Source: JAJYKN01 sp035516155
GTDB lineage: Bacteria > Nitrospirota > UBA9217
Reading direction: 5' to 3'
NCBI GenBank assembly: GCA_035516155.1
Contig: DATJAP010000016.1
Span: 1 to 64,000, forward strand
Length of the DNA: 64,000 nucleotides
Below the pieces are notes generated by a model, which worked only from the letters and a program-made list of their open reading frames with translations, was not told the origin of the DNA and made no database searches. Position 1 is the stretch's first letter. Each line of letters opens with the position of its first letter. Both the position numbers and the translations under genes were made by a program. Positions 16,308 to 25,792 of the stretch are shown here, piece after piece.

Positions 16308-16831
16308 AACATGGTAATTCAATGCAACAGCGATGCCACGGAAATGGCTCGGTTGAGAAGGATGTTCAACGGTTCGGAGCTATCTATTCAGAGAAGCGAA
16401 ATCGCCGGCGCGGCAATCCCCCATCCTCAATCAGGGAAAGCAAAAGTCGCTTGAATTGATTCGTTATTCACACATAAAACCTTCTAGGAAAGGCAAGTGT
16501 CTGGAAAAAAAGGAGGGTGCAGAAAGCCTGTACGGGGCATCAAGCTGCAGGTTGTGAACTTCTTCATTTGCAAAATAGATGAATAATTCCTCACTAGGCG
16601 GGGTATTTTTCCCCACGCTTCTCATACTATTCGTGCTACTAAACGGCGATATCTGTGGAGATGCCAACCGGGGAATTGCTCAGAGTGCGGAGGGATAGCG
16701 GTTCCTCGTGATGCGGTCCCAGATTTATTGAGTAGCTGAGTTTCATGGCATCCGCGTTGCAAGAGTCTATGCAGATACTGTTTAATCCATAGAGGCGAAA
16801 AAGGAATCATGGGTACAAGGAAGGACCGTCC
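16308..16831. other. intergenic region between divergent genes
   Basis: About 520 bases between the receiver-like gene (leftward) and the G3E GTPase (rightward). It must contain the promoter for the leftward methyltransferase block, but I see no convincing -35/-10 pair, no sigma-54 site and no recognisable cobalamin riboswitch. Short open frames here have neither ribosome sites nor familiar sequence. Confidence 0.5.
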
Positions 16832-17707
16832 ATGAAAATAACAGTGGTTTGTGGATTGCTGGGGTCAGGCAAAACCACGTTCATCAAGAACGATGTGCGG
16901 GGCGTAAGAGAAAAAACTGCAGTATTGGTGAACGATTTCGGCTCGGCTGGCATCGATGGCGAGGTTATCTCCACTGGCGGCATCAAGACCGTGGAGCTGC
17001 CGAGTGGGTGTGTGTGCTGCACGCTGAAGTTCGACCTCATCACGACGATCCAGAGGATTGTAAAACAGTTCTCCCCGGAACGCCTGCTGATCGAACCGAG
17101 CGGCGTTGCGTCTCCCTCGGGGGTGTTGGAAGCGCTTGAGAGCGCGGGTTTTGGCGGGGCATCGGTCATCGGGATCATCGACGTTGTGGAGTTTTTGGAA
17201 CTGAGCGAATCGGGGATGTACGGGAACTTCTTTCAGGACCAGATCGAGAATTCCGACATTATCCTGCTGAACAAGACCGATCTCGCCGAGAAGACCTTGA
17301 TCTCCGCAACGGAGCGGATGGTCGGATTCATCAATCCTCTGGCTGTGCTTCTGCGAACCGTAAACGCTGTGCTCGACATTCCCCTGCCCGAAGCGCCGGC
17401 ACACCGCAAGATCCATCAGAGCGACTGTCATTTCCGGTTCGAGACCCTGTCCATTCGGACGCAGCAGAAAATGGACTTCGCAACAGTCAGCCGCGCCTTC
17501 AACGATATTGCCGGAGGGAAATTCGGCGCTGTTGCCCGCGCCAAGGCATTGATCAACACCGGCCACGGGCCCTATCGGTTTGACATCGTCTACGGAAAGG
17601 TGGGCAGGGAGCCCTTTGAAAAGGACATTCAGGACAGTCGTCTGGTGGTCATTGGAGAAATGCTGGACCGCCAGTCCATCGAAAGGGCGCTGCTTACCGG
17701 CGCATAA
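16832..17707 (+). CDS. G3E-family GTPase (CobW/HypB/UreG-like)
   Basis: A 291-residue P-loop GTPase of the metallochaperone group. Walker A is GLLGSGKTT (about residues 8-16), the metal-binding CxCC-type motif is SGCVCCTL (about 58-65), Walker B/G3 is LLIEPSGVASP (about 84-94) and the guanine-specificity motif is NKTD (about 148-151). COG0523-type proteins deliver metals, often zinc or cobalt, and G3E GTPases frequently accompany corrinoid methyltransferase genes. It is transcribed away from the methyltransferase block and lies beside the zinc-dependent MtaA-like enzymes, so supply of Zn or help with the corrinoid is an inference. AAGGAAGG precedes the ATG. Confidence 0.85.
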   Translation: MKITVVCGLLGSGKTTFIKNDVRGVREKTAVLVNDFGSAGIDGEVISTGGIKTVELPSGCVCCTLKFDLITTIQRIVKQFSPERLLIEPSGVASPSGVLEALESAGFGGASVIGIIDVVEFLELSESGMYGNFFQDQIENSDIILLNKTDLAEKTLISATERMVGFINPLAVLLRTVNAVLDIPLPEAPAHRKIHQSDCHFRFETLSIRTQQKMDFATVSRAFNDIAGGKFGAVARAKALINTGHGPYRFDIVYGKVGREPFEKDIQDSRLVVIGEMLDRQSIERALLTGA

Positions 17708-17930
17708 GAGAGGATCATCAGCATTTTTCAAGATAACAATGAGGTGAATATGTGATTGTTTTTTTCGCAAAAACGGTAGGACTGTGGTTGCTTTGCACCA
17801 AGCGCCTTCTATCCGCGCTCTGAAGAGACCTCATGCTCTACCCATATAAAAGGGGGTTTTACGGCATATGTAGAAACACAATTCTTCCGGACGCCATGTC
17901 TCGCAACCTCATGGGCGATATAATTCGGGG

Positions 17931-20900
17931 TCATACTATTTTTTTTCGCCTTCCCCGAGATCGCTGAGCTTCGAACCAAATCCTGAACCGGTCAAGATAG
18001 AGATAGACAACCGGTGTCGTGTAGAGCGTGAGCATCTGGCTGAAGATCAGTCCGCCCACGATGGCAATACCGAGCGGTTGACGGAGCTCCGATCCCACGC
18101 CACGGCCCACGGCAAGCGGCAGCGCGCCCAAAAGAGCGGCCATCGTCGTCATCATGATCGGCCTGAACCGCAGGAGACAGGCTTGATAAATCGCCTCTTC
18201 CGGGCTCTTCCTTTCCTTGCGCTCTGTTTCCAAAGCGAAATCAACCATCAGGATGCCGTTTTTCTTCACAATGCCGATCAAAAGGAGTATCCCGATGATG
18301 GCGATCACGCTGAGGTCAATACGGAAGATCATCATCGCTAGCAACGCGCCCACGCCGGCAGAGGGGAGTGTCGAAAGGATCGTGATCGGGTGGATATAGC
18401 TTTCGTACAATACGCCAAGCACAATGTAGACTGTAATGAGCGCTGCCAGGATCAAAAGCGGCTCATTGGTAAGGGAGTCCTTGAACGCCTGAGCAGTGCC
18501 TGAGAACATCCTCCTGATGGTCGGCGGCATACCCATCTGACGCATGGCCTCTTCGATCGCCTTAACGGCGTCACCGAGCGCCACGCCGGGTGCCAGGTTG
18601 AATGACGTCGTGATTGAGGGGAATTGACTCTGGTGGTTCACTGCAAGCGACGTTGCGGTCGGCTCATAATGCGTGAACGCGCTCAAGGGAACAAGCAGAC
18701 CGCTGGAGGAAGGAACGTAGACGTTTTTGAGCGTATCGGGCCGTTGCCAGAACCGGGGCTCGACCTCCATGACGACATGATACTGGTTTAAAGGCGTATA
18801 GGTAACCGCAACCTGTCGTTGACCAAAAGCATCGTATAGCGTATCGTCGATGGATTGCGTGGTAATGCCCAACCGCGAAGCGGTGGCACGGTCGATCATG
18901 AGCGTAGCCTGCAGCCCTTTGCTCTGCTGATCGCTGCTCACGTCGACCAGTTGAGGTATTGTTTTCATCTTCTGTAAGACACGCTGGCCCCATTCGTTCA
19001 GATCCGAAAGGTTTTCACCCTGGATCGTGAACTGATAGAGTGCGTTGCTGATCTTCCCTCCGATACGCAGATCCTGCACCGGCTGAAGAAAACTGGGCGC
19101 CCCGGGCACTTCGGCCATTTTTTTTCGCAAACGCGCGATGATTTGTGTAGCGCTGGCATTTCGCTTCTCAAAGGGTTTGAGCGAGATGAACATTCGCGCC
19201 GTATTTGTCGTTGACCCGCCACCTCCACCTCCGCCCGTGAAGCCAGTCACATAATCAACATCGGGGTCCGTCTTAATCACGTCTACAATGTCCAATAATT
19301 TTCCCTCCATTGCCTGGAACGACATGTCCTGCGCCGCCTGGATGCTTCCGGCGATCCTCCCCGTGTCCTGCTCTGGGAAAAACCCCTTTGGCACGAGGAT
19401 GAACAGGAACACATTCGTCACGATCGTTATCACGATGAGGACAAGCATGAACCGGGCGTGACCGAGGGCCCAGCGAAGGCTCCTTTCGTAGTGACCGTGC
19501 ATCCAATTAAACGTCCATTCGCTGGCCCGGAACAGGATGTTGTGTGCACCTTGCTTTTCAGGCCTCAGGATCGTTGCGCACATCATTGGCGTCGTGCTGA
19601 GCGATACGAGGAGCGAGACCATGATCGCTGCTGACAGTGTTACTGCAAATTCACGAAAGAGCCTGCCCACCATGCCGCCCATGAGGAGAATAGGGATGAA
19701 CACGGCAATGAGCGAGGTGCTCATGGAGAGGACCGTGAAGGCGATCTCTTTGGTCCCGGACAGCGCGGCTTGAAAGGAAGATTCCCCTTTCTCCCGGTAG
19801 CGGGTGATGTTTTCGAGGACGACGATTGCATCGTCGACCACAAACCCCGTTGAAATCGTGAGCGCCATGAGAGAGAGGTTATCGAGCGAGTAACCGCAAA
19901 GGTACATCACGCCGAAGGTGCCGATGATGGAGACGGCGACCGCGACGGCCGGAATGATCGTGGCGCGCAAATTCCGCAGGAACCAGAACACCACGAGGAT
20001 CACGAGCACGCCCGACGCCAGAAGCGTCCACTCGACGTCTCGCAGCGAGCCACGAATCGACGGACTTCGGTCGAGCACAACCGACAGGTTGACGTCGCCA
20101 GGCAGGGCAGCTGCCAGCTGCGGAAGAAGCTCGCGCACGTTGTCCACGGTCTCGATAATGTTTGCGCCGGGCTGGCGGAATATGATGACCATGACAGCCG
20201 GCTTGCCATTCACGTATCCTGCGGCACGCAGGTCCTCCACCGAATCCTTCACGTCCGCCACATCCCCAAGTCGCACCGCATCCCCTGATTGGTACCTAAC
20301 AACCAAGGGCAAATACTGTTCGGCTTTTTTCAGTTGATCATTCGCTTGAATCTCCCACGTTTTGTCGCCAACGGCCAATTGCCCCTTGGGCACGTTGACC
20401 GTCGTGCCTTCCAGTACGTTTCGTACGTTTTCCAGGCTGATGCCGTATTTCGAGAGCGCCATGGGGCTTAAATCAATGCGGACTGCCGGAAGGGAACTCC
20501 CTCCTACGAACACTTGTCCCACACCCCCCACCTGGGAGAGCTTCTGTGCGAGGATGGAATCGGCCGAGTCGTACATCTGTGCCCTGCTTTTTGTTTCAGA
20601 GGTGAGGGCAAGAATGAGTATAGGTGCGTCAGAGGGATTGACTTTCCGATATGTCGGGTTGGCGGGAAGGCTAGCAGGCAGGTACCCCCGCGCTGCATTG
20701 ATCGCGGCCTGAACGTCGCGCGCTGCTCCGTCGATGTCGCGGTTCAGTTCGAACTGCAGAGTGATGCTCGTCGAACCGCGATAACTGGTTGACGTCATTT
20801 CTGCGACGCCGGCGATGCGGCCAAACTGGCGTTCCAAAGGAGCCGCGACCGACGTGGCCATGGTTTCTGGGTCCGCGCCGGGAAGCGCCGCCTGCACGGA

Positions 20901-21035
20901 GATCGTTGGGAAATCCACCTGAGGAAGCGGCGACACCGGCAGCATGCGAAAAGCTATCACGCCGGATAGGACGAGTCCCGCGGTAAGAAGCGTTGTTGCG
21001 ACCGGCCTCTTAATGAATGCTGCTGAAATGTTCAT
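17931..21035 (-). CDS. mdtC: RND multidrug efflux permease, MdtC-like
   Basis: A 1034-residue inner-membrane proton/drug antiporter of the HAE-RND family: an N-terminal helix (FIKRPVATTLLTAGLVLSG), large periplasmic loops and two six-helix groups. Typical segments are GFVVDDAIVVLENITRY (about residue 398), carrying the proton-relay aspartates, and PSAGVGALLAMMIF...IGIVKKNGILMVDFA near 900-950. A glycine-rich GGGGGGGS run near residue 605 lies in the second periplasmic loop. It is the third gene of an mdtABC-type set, downstream of its paralogue with a 309-base gap. MdtB and MdtC form a mixed trimer in E. coli; the same is likely here. Confidence 0.9.
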   Translation of the reverse strand: MNISAAFIKRPVATTLLTAGLVLSGVIAFRMLPVSPLPQVDFPTISVQAALPGADPETMATSVAAPLERQFGRIAGVAEMTSTSYRGSTSITLQFELNRDIDGAARDVQAAINAARGYLPASLPANPTYRKVNPSDAPILILALTSETKSRAQMYDSADSILAQKLSQVGGVGQVFVGGSSLPAVRIDLSPMALSKYGISLENVRNVLEGTTVNVPKGQLAVGDKTWEIQANDQLKKAEQYLPLVVRYQSGDAVRLGDVADVKDSVEDLRAAGYVNGKPAVMVIIFRQPGANIIETVDNVRELLPQLAAALPGDVNLSVVLDRSPSIRGSLRDVEWTLLASGVLVILVVFWFLRNLRATIIPAVAVAVSIIGTFGVMYLCGYSLDNLSLMALTISTGFVVDDAIVVLENITRYREKGESSFQAALSGTKEIAFTVLSMSTSLIAVFIPILLMGGMVGRLFREFAVTLSAAIMVSLLVSLSTTPMMCATILRPEKQGAHNILFRASEWTFNWMHGHYERSLRWALGHARFMLVLIVITIVTNVFLFILVPKGFFPEQDTGRIAGSIQAAQDMSFQAMEGKLLDIVDVIKTDPDVDYVTGFTGGGGGGGSTTNTARMFISLKPFEKRNASATQIIARLRKKMAEVPGAPSFLQPVQDLRIGGKISNALYQFTIQGENLSDLNEWGQRVLQKMKTIPQLVDVSSDQQSKGLQATLMIDRATASRLGITTQSIDDTLYDAFGQRQVAVTYTPLNQYHVVMEVEPRFWQRPDTLKNVYVPSSSGLLVPLSAFTHYEPTATSLAVNHQSQFPSITTSFNLAPGVALGDAVKAIEEAMRQMGMPPTIRRMFSGTAQAFKDSLTNEPLLILAALITVYIVLGVLYESYIHPITILSTLPSAGVGALLAMMIFRIDLSVIAIIGILLLIGIVKKNGILMVDFALETERKERKSPEEAIYQACLLRFRPIMMTTMAALLGALPLAVGRGVGSELRQPLGIAIVGGLIFSQMLTLYTTPVVYLYLDRFRIWFEAQRSRGRRKKIV

Positions 21036-21344
21036 GCTGATTCCGTTCTGATGCCCAATTCGGGAAAAAACCTTTTACCAAAGAGAAGGCGGAGAAGAGC
21101 AGGGAATAAATTTGAATAAAACTCAAACTCAAAAACCTGTTTACGGTGAAAGGGGGAACAAAAAATCCTGGTGGAATATTATCCTCCGCCGCCATATTTT
21201 CTCTCTCGCGATTATCGTTACGAATGAGGTGAATCAGTTTGTTCAATTTTCGAGCGAATGGGAAATCATTTCCCTCAGCGTCCTCTGCGGCAAGAACTGC
21301 CGTCTTTTCTTTCCCTTTTTTACGTTTCCGCCTCGCATGATCAT
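21036..21344. other. gap between the two RND genes
   Basis: A 309-base gap between the MdtB-like stop and the MdtC-like start. No ORF of interest, terminator or clear promoter is visible. The gap is unusual because mdtB and mdtC normally abut; a separate weak promoter for the second pump gene is possible. Confidence 0.4.
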
Positions 21345-24300
21345 CTAGCTTTTGGAACGAACTCCTCTAACCCTTTGTGCAAGCCGGTCGAACCAGAGAT
21401 AAATGACTGGGGTTGTATAGAGGGTGAGGACCTGGCTAATGACAAGTCCGCCGACGATGGAGATGCCAAGGGGACGGCGGAGCTCGGACCCCACCCCATG
21501 CCCGAGCGCGAGGGGCAAAGCTCCCAAAAGAGCAGCCATGGTCGTCATCATGATCGGCCGGAACCGCAGGAGGCAGGCCTGGTAGATCGCCTCTTCAGGA
21601 TTCTTTCCTTCCTTGCGCTCCGCTTCCAGCGCGAAGTCGATCATCATGATGCCGTTTTTCTTCACAATACCAATCAGAAGGATGATGCCGATAATGGCGA
21701 TGACGGAGAGCTCACTGCGAAAGAGCATCAACGAAAGGAGGGCGCCGACCCCTGCCGAGGGAAGCGTGGAAAGGATCGTAACCGGGTGTATGTAGCTTTC
21801 GTACAATACGCCGAGTACGATATAGACCGTTATGAGTGCGGCAAGTATCAAAAGCGGCTCATTGGTCAGCGAGGCCTTGAATGCCTGGGCCGTTCCCTGG
21901 AAACTGCCATGGATGCTCAGAGGGAAATTCAATTGCCGTGCCGCTTCCTCGATCGCATCAACTGCCTCGCCGAGCGATGCGCGCGGCGCAAGGTTGAATG
22001 AAGCTGTCACGGCGGGGAACTGGCCCTGCCGGTTTATGACCAGGGGGCCTATTGTTTCCGATGCCTGGGTGATCGCCGTAAGCGGTACTTGTCCACCGCT
22101 CGTCCCGCGGAGATAGATCGATTGCAGTCCGCCCGGCCCTTGCTGGAAGTCGGGCTTGACTGCGAGCACAACGTGGTACTGGTTCAGCTCGGTAAAGATC
22201 GTGGACACCTGCCGCTGGCCGAAGGCGTCGTAGAGCGTGTCATCGATGTTCTGCGGCATGATGCCGAGCCGCGCAGCAGTGCCCCGATCGATCGAGAGCG
22301 CCACTCTGAGCCCCAAGTCCTGCTGGTCGCTGCTCACGTCGCGCAACTCTGGCCGGGTGCGCAGCACATCGATCATCTTCGGCGCCAGCGTGTTCAACTC
22401 ATCGGTATTGGGATCATCAAGCGTATATTGGAATTGGGTGCGGCTTACCTTTGCGTCCACCGTGAGGTCCTGCACGGGCTGCATGTAGAGCGTGATGCCC
22501 TCGACTTTGGCCAATTCAGGCTGGAGGCGCCTGACAACCTCGATTGCGCTCGCGTCCCGCTCGCTCAAGGGCTTGAGGTTGATCAGGATCCTGCCGCTGT
22601 TTAACGTCGTATTGGTCCCATCCACGCCAATAAAGGAAGAGAGGCTTTCGACGGCCGGATCTTTAAGGATCACTTTGGCAAGGGCCTGCTGCCGCTCGGC
22701 CATAGCGGTGAAGGAGATCGACTGCGGCGCTTCCGACATCCCCTGAATCGCTCCCGCGTCCTGAACCGGGAAAAAACCCTTCGGAACGATAATATAGAGC
22801 AGCACGGTCAGGACCAGCGTACCCACGGCGACAGCGAGCGTTGCTGTCTGGTGCTTCAGCACCCATTGTAGCGTCTTCCCGTATGCCGCGATGATCCTGT
22901 CGAAATAGAGCTGGGACGTATGGTAGAACCTTCCCTGTTTGTCCTCGGGAACATGCTTCAGGATCCGCGAACACATCATCGGCGTAAGCGTCAATGAAAC
23001 GATTGCCGAAATCAGGATCGTGACTCCCAGCGTGATGGCGAACTCCCGGAAGAGGCGGCCGACCACGTCCCCCATGAACAGCAACGGAATAAGCACCGCG
23101 ATGAGCGATATGGTGAGTGAGAGGATGGTGAACCCGATCTGCTTGGCTCCTTTGAGCGCCGCCTGCTTCGGCGTTTCCCCCTCTTCGACGTAGCGGGCGA
23201 TATTCTCGATCATCACGATCGCATCATCAACGACAAAGCCCGTCGAGATCGTTAAAGCCATGAGCGAAAGGTTGTTCAGACTGAAGCCCATCAAATACAT
23301 CACGCCGAAGGTTCCAACGAGGGAGAGCGGCACGGCAACGCTCGGGATGGTCGTTGCCGGGAGATTACGCAGGAACAAGTAAATGACGAGAATGACGAGC
23401 GCGACGGCGAGTAACAGCTCATACTGGACGTCCCTGACCGAAGCGCGAATAGTTGTCGTGCGGTCGGTCAGGATTGTGACCTTGATGGATGAAGGCAATG
23501 CATTCTGGAGCTGCGGCAAAAGCTTCTTGATCCGGTCGACGACCTCGATGACGTTGGCGCCCGGCTGGCGCTGGATGTTCACGATCACGGCAGGAGACGT
23601 ATTTATCCAAGCAGCTTCGTTCACGTTTTCGGCATCATCTACTACCTCTGCGACGTCGGACAGGCGTACCGGCGCGTTGTTGCGATAGGCGATGACAAGC
23701 GGACGGTAATCCTTGCTCGAAAAGAGCTGGTCGTTCGCGCCGATGATATAAGCTTGACGCGGGCCGTCGAAGCCGCCCTTCGCCTGGTTGACATTCGCGG
23801 CAGTAACGGCAGTACGCACGTCTTCAAGCGTCAGGCCGTAGGCTGCAAGAGCTGTGGGATTGGCGAGAATACGGACTGCAGGGCGCTGGCCGCCGGAGAG
23901 GCTCACGAGTCCAACGCCGGGCAGCTGGGAAATTTTTTGGGCGAACCGCGTGTCCGCCATATCTTCAACCTGCGGCAGAGCCAGCGTGTTTGAGGTAAGC
24001 GCCAGGGTCAGGATCGGCGCGTCTGCGGGGTTTACTTTGCTGTAGACCGGCGGGGTCGGGAGGTCCCGCGGCAGGTAGGTAAACGCTGCATTGATTGCAG
24101 CCTGGACCTCCTGCTCGGCAACATCAAGTGAGAGGTCCAGACTGAACTGCAGCGTGATGATCGAACTGCCTCCGGAGCTCGCCGAGCTCATCTGGGTGAG
24201 GCCCGGCATTTGGCCGAACTGGCGCTCGAGCGGAGCCGTCACCGAGGAGGCCATGACATCGGAGCTTGCTCCAGGATAGAACGTTCTGATCTGGATGGTG

Positions 24301-24428
24301 GGGTAATCAACCTGAGGCAATGCTGAGACTGGGAGCTGCTTGTAGGCTACTGCTCCGGCGAGAAGAATAGCGATCATCAAGAGCGTGGTTGCAACCGGCC
24401 TCTCGATGAAGATGCGAGAGATATTCAT
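21345..24428 (-). CDS. mdtB: RND multidrug efflux permease, MdtB-like
   Basis: A 1027-residue HAE-RND permease, paralogous to the gene at 17931-21035. It has the N-terminal anchor FIERPVATTLLMIAILLAG, the proton-relay helix GFVVDDAIVMIENIARY (about residue 400), the GKNPEEAIYQACLLRFRPI segment and the C-terminal helices. Its ATG overlaps the stop of the membrane-fusion gene (ATGA at 24425-24428), so the adaptor and pump are translationally coupled. No outer-membrane channel gene is in this operon; one of the NodT-type channels in the window or a distant TolC would be needed. Confidence 0.9.
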   Translation of the reverse strand: MNISRIFIERPVATTLLMIAILLAGAVAYKQLPVSALPQVDYPTIQIRTFYPGASSDVMASSVTAPLERQFGQMPGLTQMSSASSGGSSIITLQFSLDLSLDVAEQEVQAAINAAFTYLPRDLPTPPVYSKVNPADAPILTLALTSNTLALPQVEDMADTRFAQKISQLPGVGLVSLSGGQRPAVRILANPTALAAYGLTLEDVRTAVTAANVNQAKGGFDGPRQAYIIGANDQLFSSKDYRPLVIAYRNNAPVRLSDVAEVVDDAENVNEAAWINTSPAVIVNIQRQPGANVIEVVDRIKKLLPQLQNALPSSIKVTILTDRTTTIRASVRDVQYELLLAVALVILVIYLFLRNLPATTIPSVAVPLSLVGTFGVMYLMGFSLNNLSLMALTISTGFVVDDAIVMIENIARYVEEGETPKQAALKGAKQIGFTILSLTISLIAVLIPLLFMGDVVGRLFREFAITLGVTILISAIVSLTLTPMMCSRILKHVPEDKQGRFYHTSQLYFDRIIAAYGKTLQWVLKHQTATLAVAVGTLVLTVLLYIIVPKGFFPVQDAGAIQGMSEAPQSISFTAMAERQQALAKVILKDPAVESLSSFIGVDGTNTTLNSGRILINLKPLSERDASAIEVVRRLQPELAKVEGITLYMQPVQDLTVDAKVSRTQFQYTLDDPNTDELNTLAPKMIDVLRTRPELRDVSSDQQDLGLRVALSIDRGTAARLGIMPQNIDDTLYDAFGQRQVSTIFTELNQYHVVLAVKPDFQQGPGGLQSIYLRGTSGGQVPLTAITQASETIGPLVINRQGQFPAVTASFNLAPRASLGEAVDAIEEAARQLNFPLSIHGSFQGTAQAFKASLTNEPLLILAALITVYIVLGVLYESYIHPVTILSTLPSAGVGALLSLMLFRSELSVIAIIGIILLIGIVKKNGIMMIDFALEAERKEGKNPEEAIYQACLLRFRPIMMTTMAALLGALPLALGHGVGSELRRPLGISIVGGLVISQVLTLYTTPVIYLWFDRLAQRVRGVRSKS

Positions 24429-25651
24429 TTGCTGTGCCCTTGAGGAGTTGGGGCTCCGCTGTTCTGGCCCTTTACCTCGACCCTGCTTCCGTCTCGAAGC
24501 CGGTCCGCTCCCTCCACCACCACCAGTTCACCAGCTGACAGCCCAGTCGTAATGGATGCGTTACCCTCCTGAGTGATCCCAACGGTAACGGGACGCAGTG
24601 CTGCCGTCTGGTCTGCTTTCACCACATAGACGAATGTTCCCTGGGGCCCCTGCTGTATGGCAGGCGCAGGCACGATGAATGCGTTGTGTTTGACATCGAT
24701 GATAAGGTGGGCATTGACGAACTGGTTCGGAAAAAGCTCATTGTTCGTATTCGGGAACGTGGCCTTGAGTTTGACCGTACCCGTGGTCAGGTCGATCTGG
24801 TTGTCTATCGTCAAAAGGATCCCGGTGGCGAGTTTTTGCTTCTGTTCTCTGTCGTACGCCTCGACTGTCAGCCGTACCCCGCTCCTGAATTTACCCAATA
24901 TCTGCGGGAGATTGTCTTCAGGGAGGGAAAAAATAACTGAGATTGGCTGTAACTGGGTGATGACTGCAAGCCCGTTGGCGTCGGTCGCATGTACAATGTT
25001 GCCCGGGTCCACTTGGCGCAGGCCAATGCGGCCGCTGAGCGGCGATGTTATGCGGGCGTAGACCAGCTGCAACTTCGCATTGTCGATCTGGCCTTGGTCG
25101 GTCTTGACCATGCCTTCGTATTGGTGCACCAGGGACTGCTGAGTGTCAAGCTGCTGCGTGGGAATGAGATCCTGCTTGACGAGGTCCTTATATCGTTCCA
25201 AGTCAACCTTTGCGTTTTGCAATTGAGCCTGATCGCGGGCTAATGCACCTTCCGCCTGGCTCAGCTGCACTTCGAACGGCCTCGGGTCGATTTCGGCCAA
25301 GAGATCGCCTACACTAACGACCTGACCTTCCCGGAAAAGAACTTTAATGAGCTGACCGTCAACGAGGGTTTTCACGGTGACGGTGTTGAGCGGTGTAACA
25401 GTGCCAAGGCCAGAAAGATAAACGGCGAAATCCTCCTTTTTCACCGGGACTGCCGAAACCGGTACTCCCGGCGCAGACGCCAGCCCTTGCTGGCCCGCAC
25501 GCGGTGCCTTCTGATCTCCTCTGCTCAAGTAAATATATGCGCCGACGACCAGGAGGCAAACCACGAAAAGCATCAGCCACCGATTCCATGGGAATACAGC
25601 CGAGTTGATCCGGTCCTTTCGGTTATCATTAGATTCTTGCATAAACACCAT
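24425..25651 (-). CDS. mdtA: RND periplasmic adaptor (membrane fusion protein), MdtA-like
   Basis: A 408-residue adaptor joining the RND pumps to an outer-membrane channel. An N-terminal membrane anchor (about residues 25-45, WLMLFVVCLLVVGAYIYL) is followed by the barrel-sandwich motif LVDGQLIKVLFREGQVVSVGD (split here by my reading at residues 89-109), a coiled-coil hairpin (about 120-180), and LSGRIGLRQVDPGNIV in the returning lipoyl half. The beta-barrel and membrane-proximal parts follow to a Pro/Gly-rich end. First gene of the leftward pump operon. A strong promoter lies at 25764-25792, giving a leader of about 105 bases. ATG 25642 is an alternative start. Confidence 0.88.
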   Translation of the reverse strand: MVFMQESNDNRKDRINSAVFPWNRWLMLFVVCLLVVGAYIYLSRGDQKAPRAGQQGLASAPGVPVSAVPVKKEDFAVYLSGLGTVTPLNTVTVKTLVDGQLIKVLFREGQVVSVGDLLAEIDPRPFEVQLSQAEGALARDQAQLQNAKVDLERYKDLVKQDLIPTQQLDTQQSLVHQYEGMVKTDQGQIDNAKLQLVYARITSPLSGRIGLRQVDPGNIVHATDANGLAVITQLQPISVIFSLPEDNLPQILGKFRSGVRLTVEAYDREQKQKLATGILLTIDNQIDLTTGTVKLKATFPNTNNELFPNQFVNAHLIIDVKHNAFIVPAPAIQQGPQGTFVYVVKADQTAALRPVTVGITQEGNASITTGLSAGELVVVEGADRLRDGSRVEVKGQNSGAPTPQGHSK

Positions 25652-25763
25652 GGTCTCGGGTACTCCTCAATAATTCCGACATTGACATATGCCTGCTCAT
25701 CATGCTGCGCCACACCAAGAATAGCTGGATTTTTGAACAAAAATAGGCGGAGACTGCAACATG

Positions 25764-25792
25764 ATTATAGCATCTCCTGTCAGGTACTTCAA
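25764..25792 (-). promoter_or_regulatory. sigma-70-type promoter for the mdtABC-like operon
   Basis: On the minus strand TTGAAG (plus 25787-25792), a 17-base spacer, then a perfect TATAAT (25764-25769). Transcription would start near 25757, about 105 bases before the adaptor ATG. Confidence 0.65.

Noticed and set aside
16308..16831. Cobalamin riboswitch upstream of the methyltransferase block
   Set aside because: No B12-box-like conserved segment was found on either strand.
3858..17707. Possible archaeal (methanogen) origin of the window
   Set aside because: Starts, terminators, RACo form, outer-membrane genes, S21 and csp are bacterial; no mcr or archaeal informational gene is present. Only single genes could be of archaeal descent.
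3858..17707. Search for methyl-coenzyme M reductase or an alkyl-CoM reductase
   Set aside because: No McrA/B/G-like sequence in any frame read; the cluster stops at methyl transfer and disulfide reduction.
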